From an uncultured Prevotellaceae bacterium (GTDB lineage: Bacteria > Bacteroidota > Bacteroidia > Bacteroidales > Bacteroidaceae), in the NCBI GenBank assembly GCA_902774795.1, contig CACYKA010000018.1:1-49694 (forward strand): 49,694 nucleotides of DNA, read 5' to 3'. Shown here piece by piece: positions 8,991 through 16,402 of this stretch. The notes beneath the pieces are model-generated. The model was not told the DNA's origin, did not search any database, and worked only from the letters and a program-made list of their open reading frames with translations. Numbering within the stretch: position 1 is the stretch's first letter; each line of letters begins with the position of its first letter. The position numbers and the translations under genes are program-made.

Positions 8991-9198
8991 GACAGCCTCC
9001 TCCCATGAAATAGAGGAAATCGACTGTATCGCCATCCTTGATTTGCAGGCTGTCCCACTCGTTGCGATCCACGAAGTCATCATTCAACTGTACAGAAACC
9101 ATTTCAGGCTGCTGAACGTTGTTCTTTTGTATGAGTTCTGTGAGGTTGAGAGGCAACTGCACCTCCTGAGCCTCACCATTTACTATTATCTTTGCCAT
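8977..9198 (-). CDS. ThiS/MoaD-type sulfur carrier with a tail after the Gly-Gly end
   Basis: A 73-residue beta-grasp protein (start MAKIIVNGEAQEV, core LNDDFVDRNEW, DGDTVDFLYFM). Working carriers end in Gly-Gly, which is adenylated and thiocarboxylated. Here Gly66-Gly68 are followed by Cys-Gln-Ile-Asp-Asn, so the product is a precursor that needs trimming. The JAMM peptidase in the same operon is the obvious candidate, as for QbsE/QbsD and HcyS/HcyD. The QIDN codons come from the heptamer array. The gene lies one base from the cysteine desulfurase gene. ThiS itself is less likely, since no thiazole genes are near. Confidence 0.9.
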   Translation of the reverse strand: MAKIIVNGEAQEVQLPLNLTELIQKNNVQQPEMVSVQLNDDFVDRNEWDSLQIKDGDTVDFLYFMGGGCQIDN

Positions 9199-9199
9199 A

Positions 9200-10726
9200 T
9201 TATCTACCTATTATTTTCTTTACTGCTATTACCAATTTATCCACGTCTTCGCGGGTATTGTAGAGAGCAAATGTCGGACGTACACTCATTTCGTATCCGA
9301 GGGCACGCAGGGCAGGTTGGGCACAGTGGTGACCTGCACGCACGGCGATGCCTTCCTTATCCAAAAGTGTACCGACTTCAGGCACTGGAATACCGTCAAG
9401 CACGAAGCTGACTACCGACACACGATTCTTCGGATTTCCGATAAGCGTCAGGCCCGGAATCTGGGCGAGCTGCTCGCGGGCATATTCCGTAAGTTGGTGC
9501 TCATGGTGCTCAATGTTACGCAGTCCGATATGGCTTACATAATCAAGAGCAGCACCAAGACCGATGGCATCTGCCACATTAGGCGTACCAGCCTCGAAAC
9601 GTGCAGGCGGAGCATTATATTCGGTGTGTTCAATAGTCACATCCTTAATCATGTTTCCACCACCCTGCCAGGGCTGCATCTTGTCGAGCAGTTCCTTGCG
9701 GCCATACACGACGCCGATACCGTTAGGACCATATATCTTATGGCCGCTGAAAACGAAGAAGTCAGCTCCAAGAGCCTGCACATCAACAGGTGTGTGGGCT
9801 ATAGACTGAGCACCGTCAATCAGCACAGGAATCTGGTGAGAGTGAGCAATGTCGATGATACGCTGTACATCGTTGATAGTACCGAATGTGTTGTTGACAT
9901 GTCCCACTGAGACGAATCGTGTGCGCGGAGTGATAAGGCGTTCGAACTCTGAGAGTATCAGGTCGCCGTTCTGGTCGGTGGGAATGGCACGCAGCGTGGC
10001 TCCACGTTCCTGACATACACGCTGCCAGGGCACGATGTTGGCATGATGGTCCAATACCGATACAATCACCTCATCACCTGGCGTGATATACTGCCGTCCG
10101 TAAGCCTGTGCCACAAGGTTTATGCCTTCTGTCGTACCACGTACGAAGATAATCTCCTCGCTTGTGGCAGCATTGATGAAACGCTGCACCTTCTCACGGG
10201 CTTCCTCATAGGCATCAGTAGCACGAGCTGCCAGAGTGTGGGCACCACGATGGATGTTCGAATTATAGTTCTTGTAATAATCCGATATCTTGTCGATGAC
10301 CTGCAACGGTTTTTGCGTAGTCGCACCATTGTCGAGCCATACGAGGTCGTGGCCGTTCACCTTCTGGTTCAACACAGGGAAATCCTTCTTTATCTCCTCA
10401 GAGTTCAGCGTGTCCAACTCTTCATAGTTCAACTCACGCAACTTCTGAGTTTCAGGAATACCTATGCCGAAACCGTCATCGTGTGGTATGGTATGCCCCT
10501 TGGTTTCAGTGTCGCCGAGATATGGCAGGTCTTCATAACCGCTGCCACCAGCCAACAGTTGCTGGAAACCCGCTTCAAGTTCCGCGAGGTTCAGGGACTC
10601 GTCAGGGAATATACTCTGACGAATCTCCTGTGCTTCCTCAGGACAATATTTCTGGGCGATTTCCTTCAGCTGGGCCAGAGTCCCACCATCCAAACCGTAT
10701 CCGTTAATATTCTGTATATCTAACAT
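9200..10726 (-). CDS. Cysteine desulfurase (SufS type) with N-terminal encapsulin-cargo extension
   Basis: This PLP enzyme takes sulfur from cysteine as a protein persulfide. Residues 111-508 are a full SufS-type domain with DNGATTQKP, the PLP lysine in FSGHKIYGPNG (Lys330) and the catalytic cysteine in VRAGHHCAQP (Cys468). Residues 1-110 are an extra region: a short acidic helical part, a Gly-rich linker, then PHDDGFGIGIPE. Such long disordered extensions target desulfurases into family 2 encapsulins. The start ATG overlaps the shell gene's stop codon (TAATG), tying cargo and shell translation together. Confidence 0.95.
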   Translation of the reverse strand: MLDIQNINGYGLDGGTLAQLKEIAQKYCPEEAQEIRQSIFPDESLNLAELEAGFQQLLAGGSGYEDLPYLGDTETKGHTIPHDDGFGIGIPETQKLRELNYEELDTLNSEEIKKDFPVLNQKVNGHDLVWLDNGATTQKPLQVIDKISDYYKNYNSNIHRGAHTLAARATDAYEEAREKVQRFINAATSEEIIFVRGTTEGINLVAQAYGRQYITPGDEVIVSVLDHHANIVPWQRVCQERGATLRAIPTDQNGDLILSEFERLITPRTRFVSVGHVNNTFGTINDVQRIIDIAHSHQIPVLIDGAQSIAHTPVDVQALGADFFVFSGHKIYGPNGIGVVYGRKELLDKMQPWQGGGNMIKDVTIEHTEYNAPPARFEAGTPNVADAIGLGAALDYVSHIGLRNIEHHEHQLTEYAREQLAQIPGLTLIGNPKNRVSVVSFVLDGIPVPEVGTLLDKEGIAVRAGHHCAQPALRALGYEMSVRPTFALYNTREDVDKLVIAVKKIIGR

Positions 10727-12165
10727 TATTTTTCTACTTTATTTCTATGCTGATAGTCATGATAGTAGCCTACTTCTACGTTCTCAAGCACAGCGATGGC
10801 ATCATCTGTGAGTGAGGCCAGCGAGAAGTATTTCGTGAGCAGATATGAAGCTACGCCGAACTTGTCGAGTCCCATCAGACGTGCTGAGAGCGACGGAGCA
10901 ATCTCGCCAGGGATGCCGCTTTGGTGCAGACCTATAACACCCTGATTATTCTCACCAACACGAACGAGGATAATCTTCGTAGTACCTACTCCACGGCCAG
11001 TCAGATACTGTCCTTCTACTTCTACCTTATCAGAAGGAATGATTGGCACACCGCGCCAGAGTACTACCTTCGTGCCGAAGAGGTCTGTAGTAACAGGTGG
11101 TACACCACGCCATGTACATTCACGCTCGAAGGCAGCAATGGCACGTGGATTGGCGATGAAGAATGCAGGCTCCTTCCATACCAGGCTAAGCAGTTCGTCG
11201 AGGTCATCAGGTGTTGGGGAGCCATAGCGTGTGGTGATGCGGTAAGCTGGGTTCACAGCTGACAGCAAACCGAATTGCTTGTTGTTGATAAGCTCCCATT
11301 CCTGACGTTCCTTGATACTTTCGATAGACAGGCGCAACTGCTCTTCCAACTGGTTGTAAGGATTGTTGTAGAGGTCGCTGACACGTGTATGTACTCGTAC
11401 CACTGTCTGCAGGGTATTCAGCGGATATTCTGTTGGATTCTCCTCATAGTCAATATATGTCTCAGGAATGATATTGTCCTCCTCATGACCAGAGACAAGA
11501 TCAATGTGCTTCTCACCATTGTCGTTTACGGAGGCCTTCAGGCGAAGCTGCTTGTCAACGGCCTTGGCAAACTTCTCACGGAAGTCTGGTACTTCCTTGA
11601 TGAACTTAACCAGTTCCTTCAGTTTCAGTCCGAGGAAGACAGTAGGAGTGATGGCACGTACAGAGACTGTGGATTCCTGTTCGTCGAGCAGGTCGGCTTC
11701 ACCGAAATACTCTCCGTCACCCAGCAGTGCAATCCGTAAATCCTCACCGTGAGATCCTTTGCTGATTACCTCAGCCTGACCATTGGCAACAATGAAGAAA
11801 CGCTGCTTGTCCTTGCCCTCTTCTACGAAATACTTATCTACACCTACTTCCTGTGCCTCGAAAGCGCTGACAAGACGGTTAAGTATCTCTTCGTCGAACT
11901 CAGAGAACAGTGGTATTGACTTCAGATTCTTTGCCGTAAATGTCGGCACGCCGTTCAGATACTGAATAGGCAGGCGGTCATTCTTACGGAGTTCTACTTT
12001 CGTGCGGTTCACGCGGAATGTACCGCCACTAACTTGCACCCAAGGCAGGAGTTTCAATAAAAGTCTCGGGGTTATTGAACCCATCTGCGGTGCTGTCTTG
12101 GTTGTCGTCGCCAGCCTTCTGGCGGTAGCAGTGGTCACACTGCGCTGAAGATTTGAATCTGCCAT
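10726..12165 (-). CDS. Family 2 encapsulin shell protein with inserted cNMP-binding-type domain
   Basis: Encapsulins are HK97-fold proteins that self-assemble into hollow protein shells around a cargo enzyme. The 479 residues read as a short N-terminal arm, a cyclic-nucleotide-binding-type domain at about 82-200 (LFSEFDEEILNRL, GDGEYFGEADLL), and an HK97-type shell domain at about 215-479 (EWELINNKQFGLLSAVNPAYRI, then NPRAIAAFERECTWRG). This layout is that of cNMP-domain family 2 (2B-type) shells, once called major membrane protein I. The phosphate-binding cassette lacks the usual Arg-Ala/Ser-Ala-Thr (it has DEQESTVSV), so nucleotide binding is doubtful. The desulfurase downstream is the likely cargo. 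Confidence 0.93.
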   Translation of the reverse strand: MADSNLQRSVTTATARRLATTTKTAPQMGSITPRLLLKLLPWVQVSGGTFRVNRTKVELRKNDRLPIQYLNGVPTFTAKNLKSIPLFSEFDEEILNRLVSAFEAQEVGVDKYFVEEGKDKQRFFIVANGQAEVISKGSHGEDLRIALLGDGEYFGEADLLDEQESTVSVRAITPTVFLGLKLKELVKFIKEVPDFREKFAKAVDKQLRLKASVNDNGEKHIDLVSGHEEDNIIPETYIDYEENPTEYPLNTLQTVVRVHTRVSDLYNNPYNQLEEQLRLSIESIKERQEWELINNKQFGLLSAVNPAYRITTRYGSPTPDDLDELLSLVWKEPAFFIANPRAIAAFERECTWRGVPPVTTDLFGTKVVLWRGVPIIPSDKVEVEGQYLTGRGVGTTKIILVRVGENNQGVIGLHQSGIPGEIAPSLSARLMGLDKFGVASYLLTKYFSLASLTDDAIAVLENVEVGYYHDYQHRNKVEK

Positions 12166-12209
12166 AATTGTTCTTGTTTTAAAATTAAATATATGATAAA
12201 AACTATCTG

Positions 12210-12434
12210 TTATTTTTGAATTGTAACTTTATGTGTTGTACCTTCTACATGTTCCACACTGAGTACGTTGTAGCCCTGCTCTTTTGCATTGCGTGGCACA
12301 TTGTCGAGAGGCTCACCCTCTTCGAGCAGTACTTCCAGGATGTCACCCGTCTGCAACTTTGAAAGCTCTATCTTCGTCTTTACAAAAGTCATCGGGCAAT
12401 GTTCGTTCGTAATGTCTAAAACCTTTGTTGCCAT
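12210..12434 (-). CDS. TusA-like sulfurtransferase
   Basis: A 74-residue TusA/YeeD-fold protein that would carry persulfide sulfur on Cys13 (NEHCPMTFVKTKIEL). TusA proteins normally have CPxP; here the second Pro is Thr, as in some non-tRNA members. The ATG at 12434 is chosen over an upstream TTG in repeat sequence. It sits between the DsrE-like and shell genes in the sulfur operon, so it likely moves sulfur from the desulfurase toward the carrier rather than to tRNA. Confidence 0.9.
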   Translation of the reverse strand: MATKVLDITNEHCPMTFVKTKIELSKLQTGDILEVLLEEGEPLDNVPRNAKEQGYNVLSVEHVEGTTHKVTIQK

Positions 12435-12439
12435 AATTA

Positions 12440-12490
12440 TCAATTTTCAATCTTAAACTATTTAAACTCTTAAACTTCTTAAACCGTAAA
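12440..12490 (-). repeat. Degenerate repeat tract between the TusA-like and DsrE-like genes
   Basis: Two heptamers (TCAATTT, TCAATCT on the plus strand) lead into a looser tract of TTAAACT-like words spaced 8-9 bases. It fills most of the gap between the two genes. Confidence 0.6.
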
Positions 12491-12970
12491 CTAAATAAAC
12501 AGCGTTTGTCCACCGTCTGAGAGTTTCAGGAACGAGGCTACTCCGAGCACATCTTTCACCTCTGTTATAAAGTCCTCCTTCTTCAGGCCAAGCACATGCA
12601 TGGCCATCTCACATGCGTAGAAGTTGATACCAAGGGCCTTTGCTGCCTCTACCAGTTCTTCAAGGGTCGCGACATTCTTCTTGCGCATCAGGTGGCGGAA
12701 TATCTTCGGACCTGCACCGAGGAAGTTAAATCGGCTGGTAGGAGTCACCTTCAGGCCACCCATCATGAAGCCGAAGATTTTGGTTAGCCAATTACCGCCC
12801 GTGAAACTTCTCCCTTGCTTCTGTTTGATAGCATCCAGTCCCCAGAAGGTGAAGAAGATATTCACCTCATAGCCTACTGCCGCCGCACCAGTTCCAAGTG
12901 TGAACACAGCCGTCAGTTTGTCAAAATCGCCACTAAAAGCGATGATACTTAATTTCTTCTGTTCTACCAT
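12491..12970 (-). CDS. DsrE/DsrF-like sulfur-relay protein
   Basis: A 159-residue DsrE-family protein (SIIAFSGDFDKLTAVFTLGTGAA landmarks at about 8-30, FFTFWGLDAI) with the conserved cysteine in NFYACEMAMHVLGL near the C-terminus. Members accept and pass persulfide in sulfur relays and often pair with TusA, as here. The ATG at 12970 is used rather than a TTG two codons upstream. The Phe/Met-rich middle suggests peripheral membrane contact, but no clear transmembrane segment is seen. Confidence 0.9.
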   Translation of the reverse strand: MVEQKKLSIIAFSGDFDKLTAVFTLGTGAAAVGYEVNIFFTFWGLDAIKQKQGRSFTGGNWLTKIFGFMMGGLKVTPTSRFNFLGAGPKIFRHLMRKKNVATLEELVEAAKALGINFYACEMAMHVLGLKKEDFITEVKDVLGVASFLKLSDGGQTLFI

Positions 12971-12984
12971 AATCAATAATAATC

Positions 12985-13012
12985 TATAACCTTTAACCTC
13001 TAAACTCTAAAC
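12985..13012 (-). repeat. Heptamer array, 4 units, ending at the PLP-enzyme stop codon
   Basis: Four units of period 7 (TATAACC, TTTAACC, then TCTAAAC twice) on the plus strand. The array stops one base before the stop codon of the first operon gene. Confidence 0.78.
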
Positions 13013-13013
13013 T

Positions 13014-14189
13014 TTATTCCTCAACCGCTTGTTCGATGTCTGCAAGGAGATCTTCCGGTGCTTCCAGTCCAATAGAGAGACGAATAGTCGTCTGGCGAAC
13101 GTCCATCTGTTCCAGTTGTCTCTCAGGGAACAGACCGAAGATGGTTGTTGCAGGATGTATGGCCAGCGTACGACTGTCGAAAAGATTCGTGGCACGATGA
13201 ATCAGCTTCAGCCGGTTAATGAAGTCGAAACACTTCTCCTTTGATGCCAGGTCAATAGTTAGCATTGCTCCTGCCGTCGGACCGAACTGTTTATGAGCCA
13301 GTTCATGATAAGGATTGTCCTCCAGTCCTACATAGTTCACACTGTCTATTCCAGGCACTTCTCTCAAAGCCTTTGCCAGCCAGAGCGCATTGGAGGCCTG
13401 GCGCTGATAGCGCACATCGAGTGTCTCCAGTCCGAGAGTCTGCATATAAGCCACCTGCGGGGTCATGTAAGCTCCGAGGTTTACGAGCAACTCATACTTC
13501 ACACGCTGATTGATAATCGGGAAAGTGCCATAGTCTATAATCAGTCCTCCTAATGAAGTTCCGCCGCCTGAGATATATTTCGTGCTCGAAACCACTTCTA
13601 TATCTACCCCAAAATCCTTCAGTGATGTCTCCGTAAACGGAATGACTGTCGAGTCTGCAATCACAGGAACACCTTTGCGATGAGCTATCTCTGCGATGGC
13701 TGCAAGATCTGCCACCTCCAACTGCGGATTGGTGATAATCTCCAGATATACACAACATGTATTTTCGTCAACAGCCTGCTCCACAACCTCCAGGTCAGTA
13801 AGGTCACGCAAACGCGCCTTCACACCGAAACGCAACAGCGTATTGCTGACAAGCGCCAGACTATTGCCGAAGAGGTGACGCGTTGTAACTATATTCTTAC
13901 CCTGTGAGCTTGCTGCCAGAAGAGCATTGCTGATGGCGGCCATACCCGAATTGAAGGCTGTCACATGGGCTGCACCCGTAATGGCCTTTACACGCTGCTC
14001 GAAGTTCGTCACAGTAGGATTCGTCATGCGTGCATAGTCAGGAACCTTTATACGGTTGCAGAAGGCATCGCTCATGGTCTGTGCATCCTGAAACTCAAAC
14101 GCCACATTATTATATACAGGTAATGCCAGCGCGCCATAGGCATCAGGCCTGTCGTATGGAGTATGTATGGCTATCGTCTGCTTTTTCAT
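13014..14189 (-). CDS. Cys/Met-metabolism PLP enzyme, O-acetylhomoserine sulfhydrylase-like
   Basis: A 391-residue fold-type I PLP enzyme of the gamma-synthase/lyase family, with the PLP lysine in VSSTKYISGGG, the YARMTNPTVTNFEQ entry motif, and a C-terminal QTTIRLSIGLE. This family includes MetY, MetB and methionine gamma-lyase. Operon context (sulfur carrier, E1, JAMM peptidase) parallels the Wolinella HcyS/HcyD/HcyF/MetY pathway, in which MetY uses carrier thiocarboxylate to make homocysteine. The ATG at 14189 is chosen; the TTG at 14204 is not needed. It is the first gene of the operon. Its exact acetylated substrate cannot be read from sequence. Confidence 0.9.
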   Translation of the reverse strand: MKKQTIAIHTPYDRPDAYGALALPVYNNVAFEFQDAQTMSDAFCNRIKVPDYARMTNPTVTNFEQRVKAITGAAHVTAFNSGMAAISNALLAASSQGKNIVTTRHLFGNSLALVSNTLLRFGVKARLRDLTDLEVVEQAVDENTCCVYLEIITNPQLEVADLAAIAEIAHRKGVPVIADSTVIPFTETSLKDFGVDIEVVSSTKYISGGGTSLGGLIIDYGTFPIINQRVKYELLVNLGAYMTPQVAYMQTLGLETLDVRYQRQASNALWLAKALREVPGIDSVNYVGLEDNPYHELAHKQFGPTAGAMLTIDLASKEKCFDFINRLKLIHRATNLFDSRTLAIHPATTIFGLFPERQLEQMDVRQTTIRLSIGLEAPEDLLADIEQAVEE

Positions 14190-14233
14190 TTTTATATTCT
14201 GCAATTATTTCTATTTGTTCTGATTTCTGGGTG

Positions 14234-14265
14234 CAAAGGTATAGAGTTTGGAATTATCTACCAAA
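14234..14265 (-). promoter_or_regulatory. Promoter of the sulfur/encapsulin operon
   Basis: On the minus strand a TTTG (14262-14265) is followed after 20 bases by TACCTTTG (14234-14241), a textbook Bacteroidetes promoter. Transcription would start near 14227, about 40 bases before the first gene. It is the only strong promoter seen upstream of the eleven genes. Confidence 0.82.
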
Positions 14266-14370
14266 TTTTAACGCAAATACAGAAGATAATTCTAAAATAC
14301 CCTTTTTGTGTTTGTCTTTTTTCTAAAGTCTTACCATATACAACAGCGTTTTAGAATATTATTCTGCATT

Positions 14371-14440
14371 CCCTAATAAATCATAAATTACGGAGCATAT
14401 TTTTGTTCCGTAATTTTTTTTTCGTATCTTCGCAGCGGAT
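14371..14440 (+). promoter_or_regulatory. Repeated promoter module with a 10-bp dyad (copy 1)
   Basis: A 10-bp inverted repeat (AAATTACGGA at 14385-14394, its complement at 14407-14416) encloses a 12-base loop holding the -33 TTTG (14402-14405). A T-tract and the -7 box TATCTTCG (14425-14432) follow after 19 bases. Nearly the same 60 bases recur at 18911-18975 and partly at 16237-16284. It could be an operator or an attenuating hairpin as well as the promoter of the gene at 14468. Confidence 0.72.
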
Positions 14441-14467
14441 TAAATAAATTATTACGAATTACAGTTT

Positions 14468-15190
14468 ATGGCACAAGAAGAAAACAAGCAGAAAACAACA
14501 AAGCGTTTCCACCGTCACTTTGAGACGCCTGGCGTGCCTCTCTATTGGATTATCATCGCCTACATCATCCTCGGGTGGTTCTTCCCTGTGATTGGCCTCG
14601 TGGCCATCATCTGCATGATAGGCCCAGTGGTGACGAGCATCTTTAAGGGCCGCTGGTGGTGCGGACATGTGTGTCCTCGCGGCAATATGTACGACCGCTT
14701 GCTGTCAAAATACTCACCTCATCGTCCGATACCAAAATTTGTGCGCACCTTCGGATTCCGCCTGTTCATGGTGTTCTTCATCTTCGGCATGTTCGGCATC
14801 CAACTCAGTTTCGTGCCTTGGAGCGAGGGAGGACTTCCCATGTGGGCTGGCATAGGCAAGGTTTTCTGGACGATTATCGTCATGACCACAATTGTAGGTG
14901 TCACATTGTCGTTCATCTATGCACCACGCACCTGGTGTTCGTTCTGCCCCATGGGTACCATTTCAAATTGGGTTGCACCAAAGAAGGCTCCCCTACCCTC
15001 TGCCTTCACCAATATTCACGTTTCGAGCGCCTGCCAGATGAAGTGCAAGCAGTGTGCCCGCGTCTGTCCGATGCAGCTCACACCCTACGACTCTCGTGGC
15101 GAGACCGTCGGCTATCTGCATCCCGACTGCCTGAAATGCGGCAAGTGTACATTGGCCTGTCCAACGAAGATTATGGAATTAAAACATTAA
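14468..15190 (+). CDS. Membrane 4Fe-4S protein, NapH/CcoG-like
   Basis: A 240-residue inner-membrane electron-transfer protein. About four transmembrane segments lie in the first 160 residues. CGHVCPRG and CSFCPMG are the paired cysteine motifs of the NapH/NosR/CcoG family. The C-terminal ferredoxin-like part has CQMKCKQCARVCP and CLKCGKCTLACP, enough for two 4Fe-4S clusters. Such proteins pass electrons across the membrane, often for metal reduction or respiratory-enzyme assembly. The partner is not obvious; a cytochrome c assembly gene lies further downstream at 20063. Confidence 0.9.
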   Translation: MAQEENKQKTTKRFHRHFETPGVPLYWIIIAYIILGWFFPVIGLVAIICMIGPVVTSIFKGRWWCGHVCPRGNMYDRLLSKYSPHRPIPKFVRTFGFRLFMVFFIFGMFGIQLSFVPWSEGGLPMWAGIGKVFWTIIVMTTIVGVTLSFIYAPRTWCSFCPMGTISNWVAPKKAPLPSAFTNIHVSSACQMKCKQCARVCPMQLTPYDSRGETVGYLHPDCLKCGKCTLACPTKIMELKH

Positions 15191-15206
15191 AAACAAAAAC
15201 AACATT

Positions 15207-15392
15207 ATGAAATATCCATGTGAGAACTGCAAGCTACGTGCTGCGTATGACAAAAATCCAAAGTCATTAATCGGACGCTTCTGGCGCTGGCAAATTAATT
15301 TCTGTCCCAGCTGGCGAGGCTACTTTAAGTCACTGCCACCAGAGAAACAGGAAGAGATTCGCCAGAAGTATGACTTTGGGAAGTATCAATAA
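15207..15392 (+). CDS. Small conserved-looking protein, 61 residues
   Basis: It begins MKYPCENCKLRAAYDKNPKS, with a CxxC pair that could bind metal, followed by Trp/Arg-rich sequence (GRFWRWQINFCPSWRGYF). It starts 16 bases after the membrane iron-sulfur gene and is followed in 9 bases by the next gene, so it is part of the same transcript and may work with the iron-sulfur protein. The family is not recognised. Confidence 0.75.
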   Translation: MKYPCENCKLRAAYDKNPKSLIGRFWRWQINFCPSWRGYFKSLPPEKQEEIRQKYDFGKYQ

Positions 15393-15401
15393 TTTCCAGA
15401 T

Positions 15402-16223
15402 ATGAAGTGGACTGTATTATCAGATAACAGGTCGAATAATCCTGCGCTTGAAACAGAGCATGGGCTATCCATTCTCCTAACAACGGAGCAGCACAAGATT
15501 CTGCTTGATACTGGAGCAAGTGACGTGTTTATCCGAAATGCAGAACTGCTGGGCGTAAATCTAAGCGATGTGGACTATGTTTTCATTTCTCACGGACATA
15601 GCGACCATGCAGGTGGCTTACGATATTTCTTGGAGCATAATCCGAAGGCTAAAGTTATCGTCTCGCCTGAGGCCATGAGCGGAAATTTTTACTCAAAGCG
15701 AGGGAATCTGCATAGCATTACTACGGAGTGGCCGGAGATAGACGAAGACAGACTCATCTTGATAGACCAGACCTGCGAAATCTCAAAAGGTATCTATGTG
15801 ATTGCCCATATCCCTCAGAATCATCCAATGCCAAAAGGGAACAAACACCTTTTTGTGGAAGGTGCTAATGGCGAATATGTAAATGATGATTTCCGTCACG
15901 AACTGGCTTTATATACCGATAGCTTTTTGTTCACTGGCTGCGCTCATAGTGGTCTGGAGAATATTCTTGCCGCTTGTCCCTATCCTGTAAGCTCTGTAGT
16001 AGGAGGCTTCCACTTGCTCGACGGTCAGGAATCGGAAGAAGAACTAAAGGCTTTGGCAAAAAGACTGAAAGAACATTATCCAACGACACGGTTTTATACA
16101 AGCCATTGCACAGGTGACAATGTGTTTGAGATAATGAGAGGCGTGATGGGAGAAAAACTACAGTCCTTCAGATGTGGAACAATGAACGATATGGTTTGCC
16201 CCAAGGATGACATTCGCCAGTGA
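15402..16223 (+). CDS. Metallo-beta-lactamase-fold hydrolase
   Basis: The 273 residues have the metal-site motif SHGHSDHAGG, further ligands in TGCAHSG and VGGFHLL, and a late TSHCTG. The order resembles the branch annotated as dihydropterin ribofuranosyl-aminobenzene phosphate synthase-like, a wide group of uncertain substrates. There is no signal peptide, so the protein is cytoplasmic. It is co-directional with and close behind the small CxxC protein. Confidence 0.9.
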   Translation: MKWTVLSDNRSNNPALETEHGLSILLTTEQHKILLDTGASDVFIRNAELLGVNLSDVDYVFISHGHSDHAGGLRYFLEHNPKAKVIVSPEAMSGNFYSKRGNLHSITTEWPEIDEDRLILIDQTCEISKGIYVIAHIPQNHPMPKGNKHLFVEGANGEYVNDDFRHELALYTDSFLFTGCAHSGLENILAACPYPVSSVVGGFHLLDGQESEEELKALAKRLKEHYPTTRFYTSHCTGDNVFEIMRGVMGEKLQSFRCGTMNDMVCPKDDIRQ

Positions 16224-16236
16224 CAGCAGGGACAAG

Positions 16237-16284
16237 ATAAATTACGGAGCATATTTTTGTTTCGTATTTTTTTTCGTATCTCTG
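16237..16284 (+). promoter_or_regulatory. Repeated promoter module (degenerate copy)
   Basis: The first arm (AAATTACGGA, 16239-16248) and the loop are identical to the full copies at 14371 and 18911. The second arm is altered (TTCGTATTTT) and the -7 box reads TATCTCTG. It lies just after a stop codon and 120 bases before the next gene, so it may be a decayed copy. Confidence 0.6.
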
Positions 16285-16343
16285 ACTTTGTCGAAGATAC
16301 TCCGTCATGGATATGCCATTAAAAGAAAATATATTTGCTTTTC

Positions 16344-16375
16344 CTTGCATATCTCATAACTTATTCGTATCTTTG
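16344..16375 (+). promoter_or_regulatory. Promoter of the GH27 gene
   Basis: TATCTTTG at 16368-16375 is a good -7 box. CTTG at 16344-16347 is 20 bases upstream as a weak -33. The expected start site is about 20 bases before the ATG at 16403. Confidence 0.65.
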
Positions 16376-16402
16376 TCGCAGTTTAACTAAACTATTGCAA
16401 TT

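Noticed and set aside
8977-9198. Assignment of the carrier as ThiS or MoaD for thiamine or molybdopterin
   Set aside because: No thiG, thiC, moaE or related genes are nearby, and the JAMM and PLP-enzyme neighbours point elsewhere.
14190-14467. Riboswitch (SAM, TPP or similar) before the sulfur operon
   Set aside because: The leader is only about 40 bases, with no conserved core; only promoter boxes and short dyads are seen. A 9-base inverted pair (ATTCTAAAA, 14289 and 14349) is too widely spaced to call.
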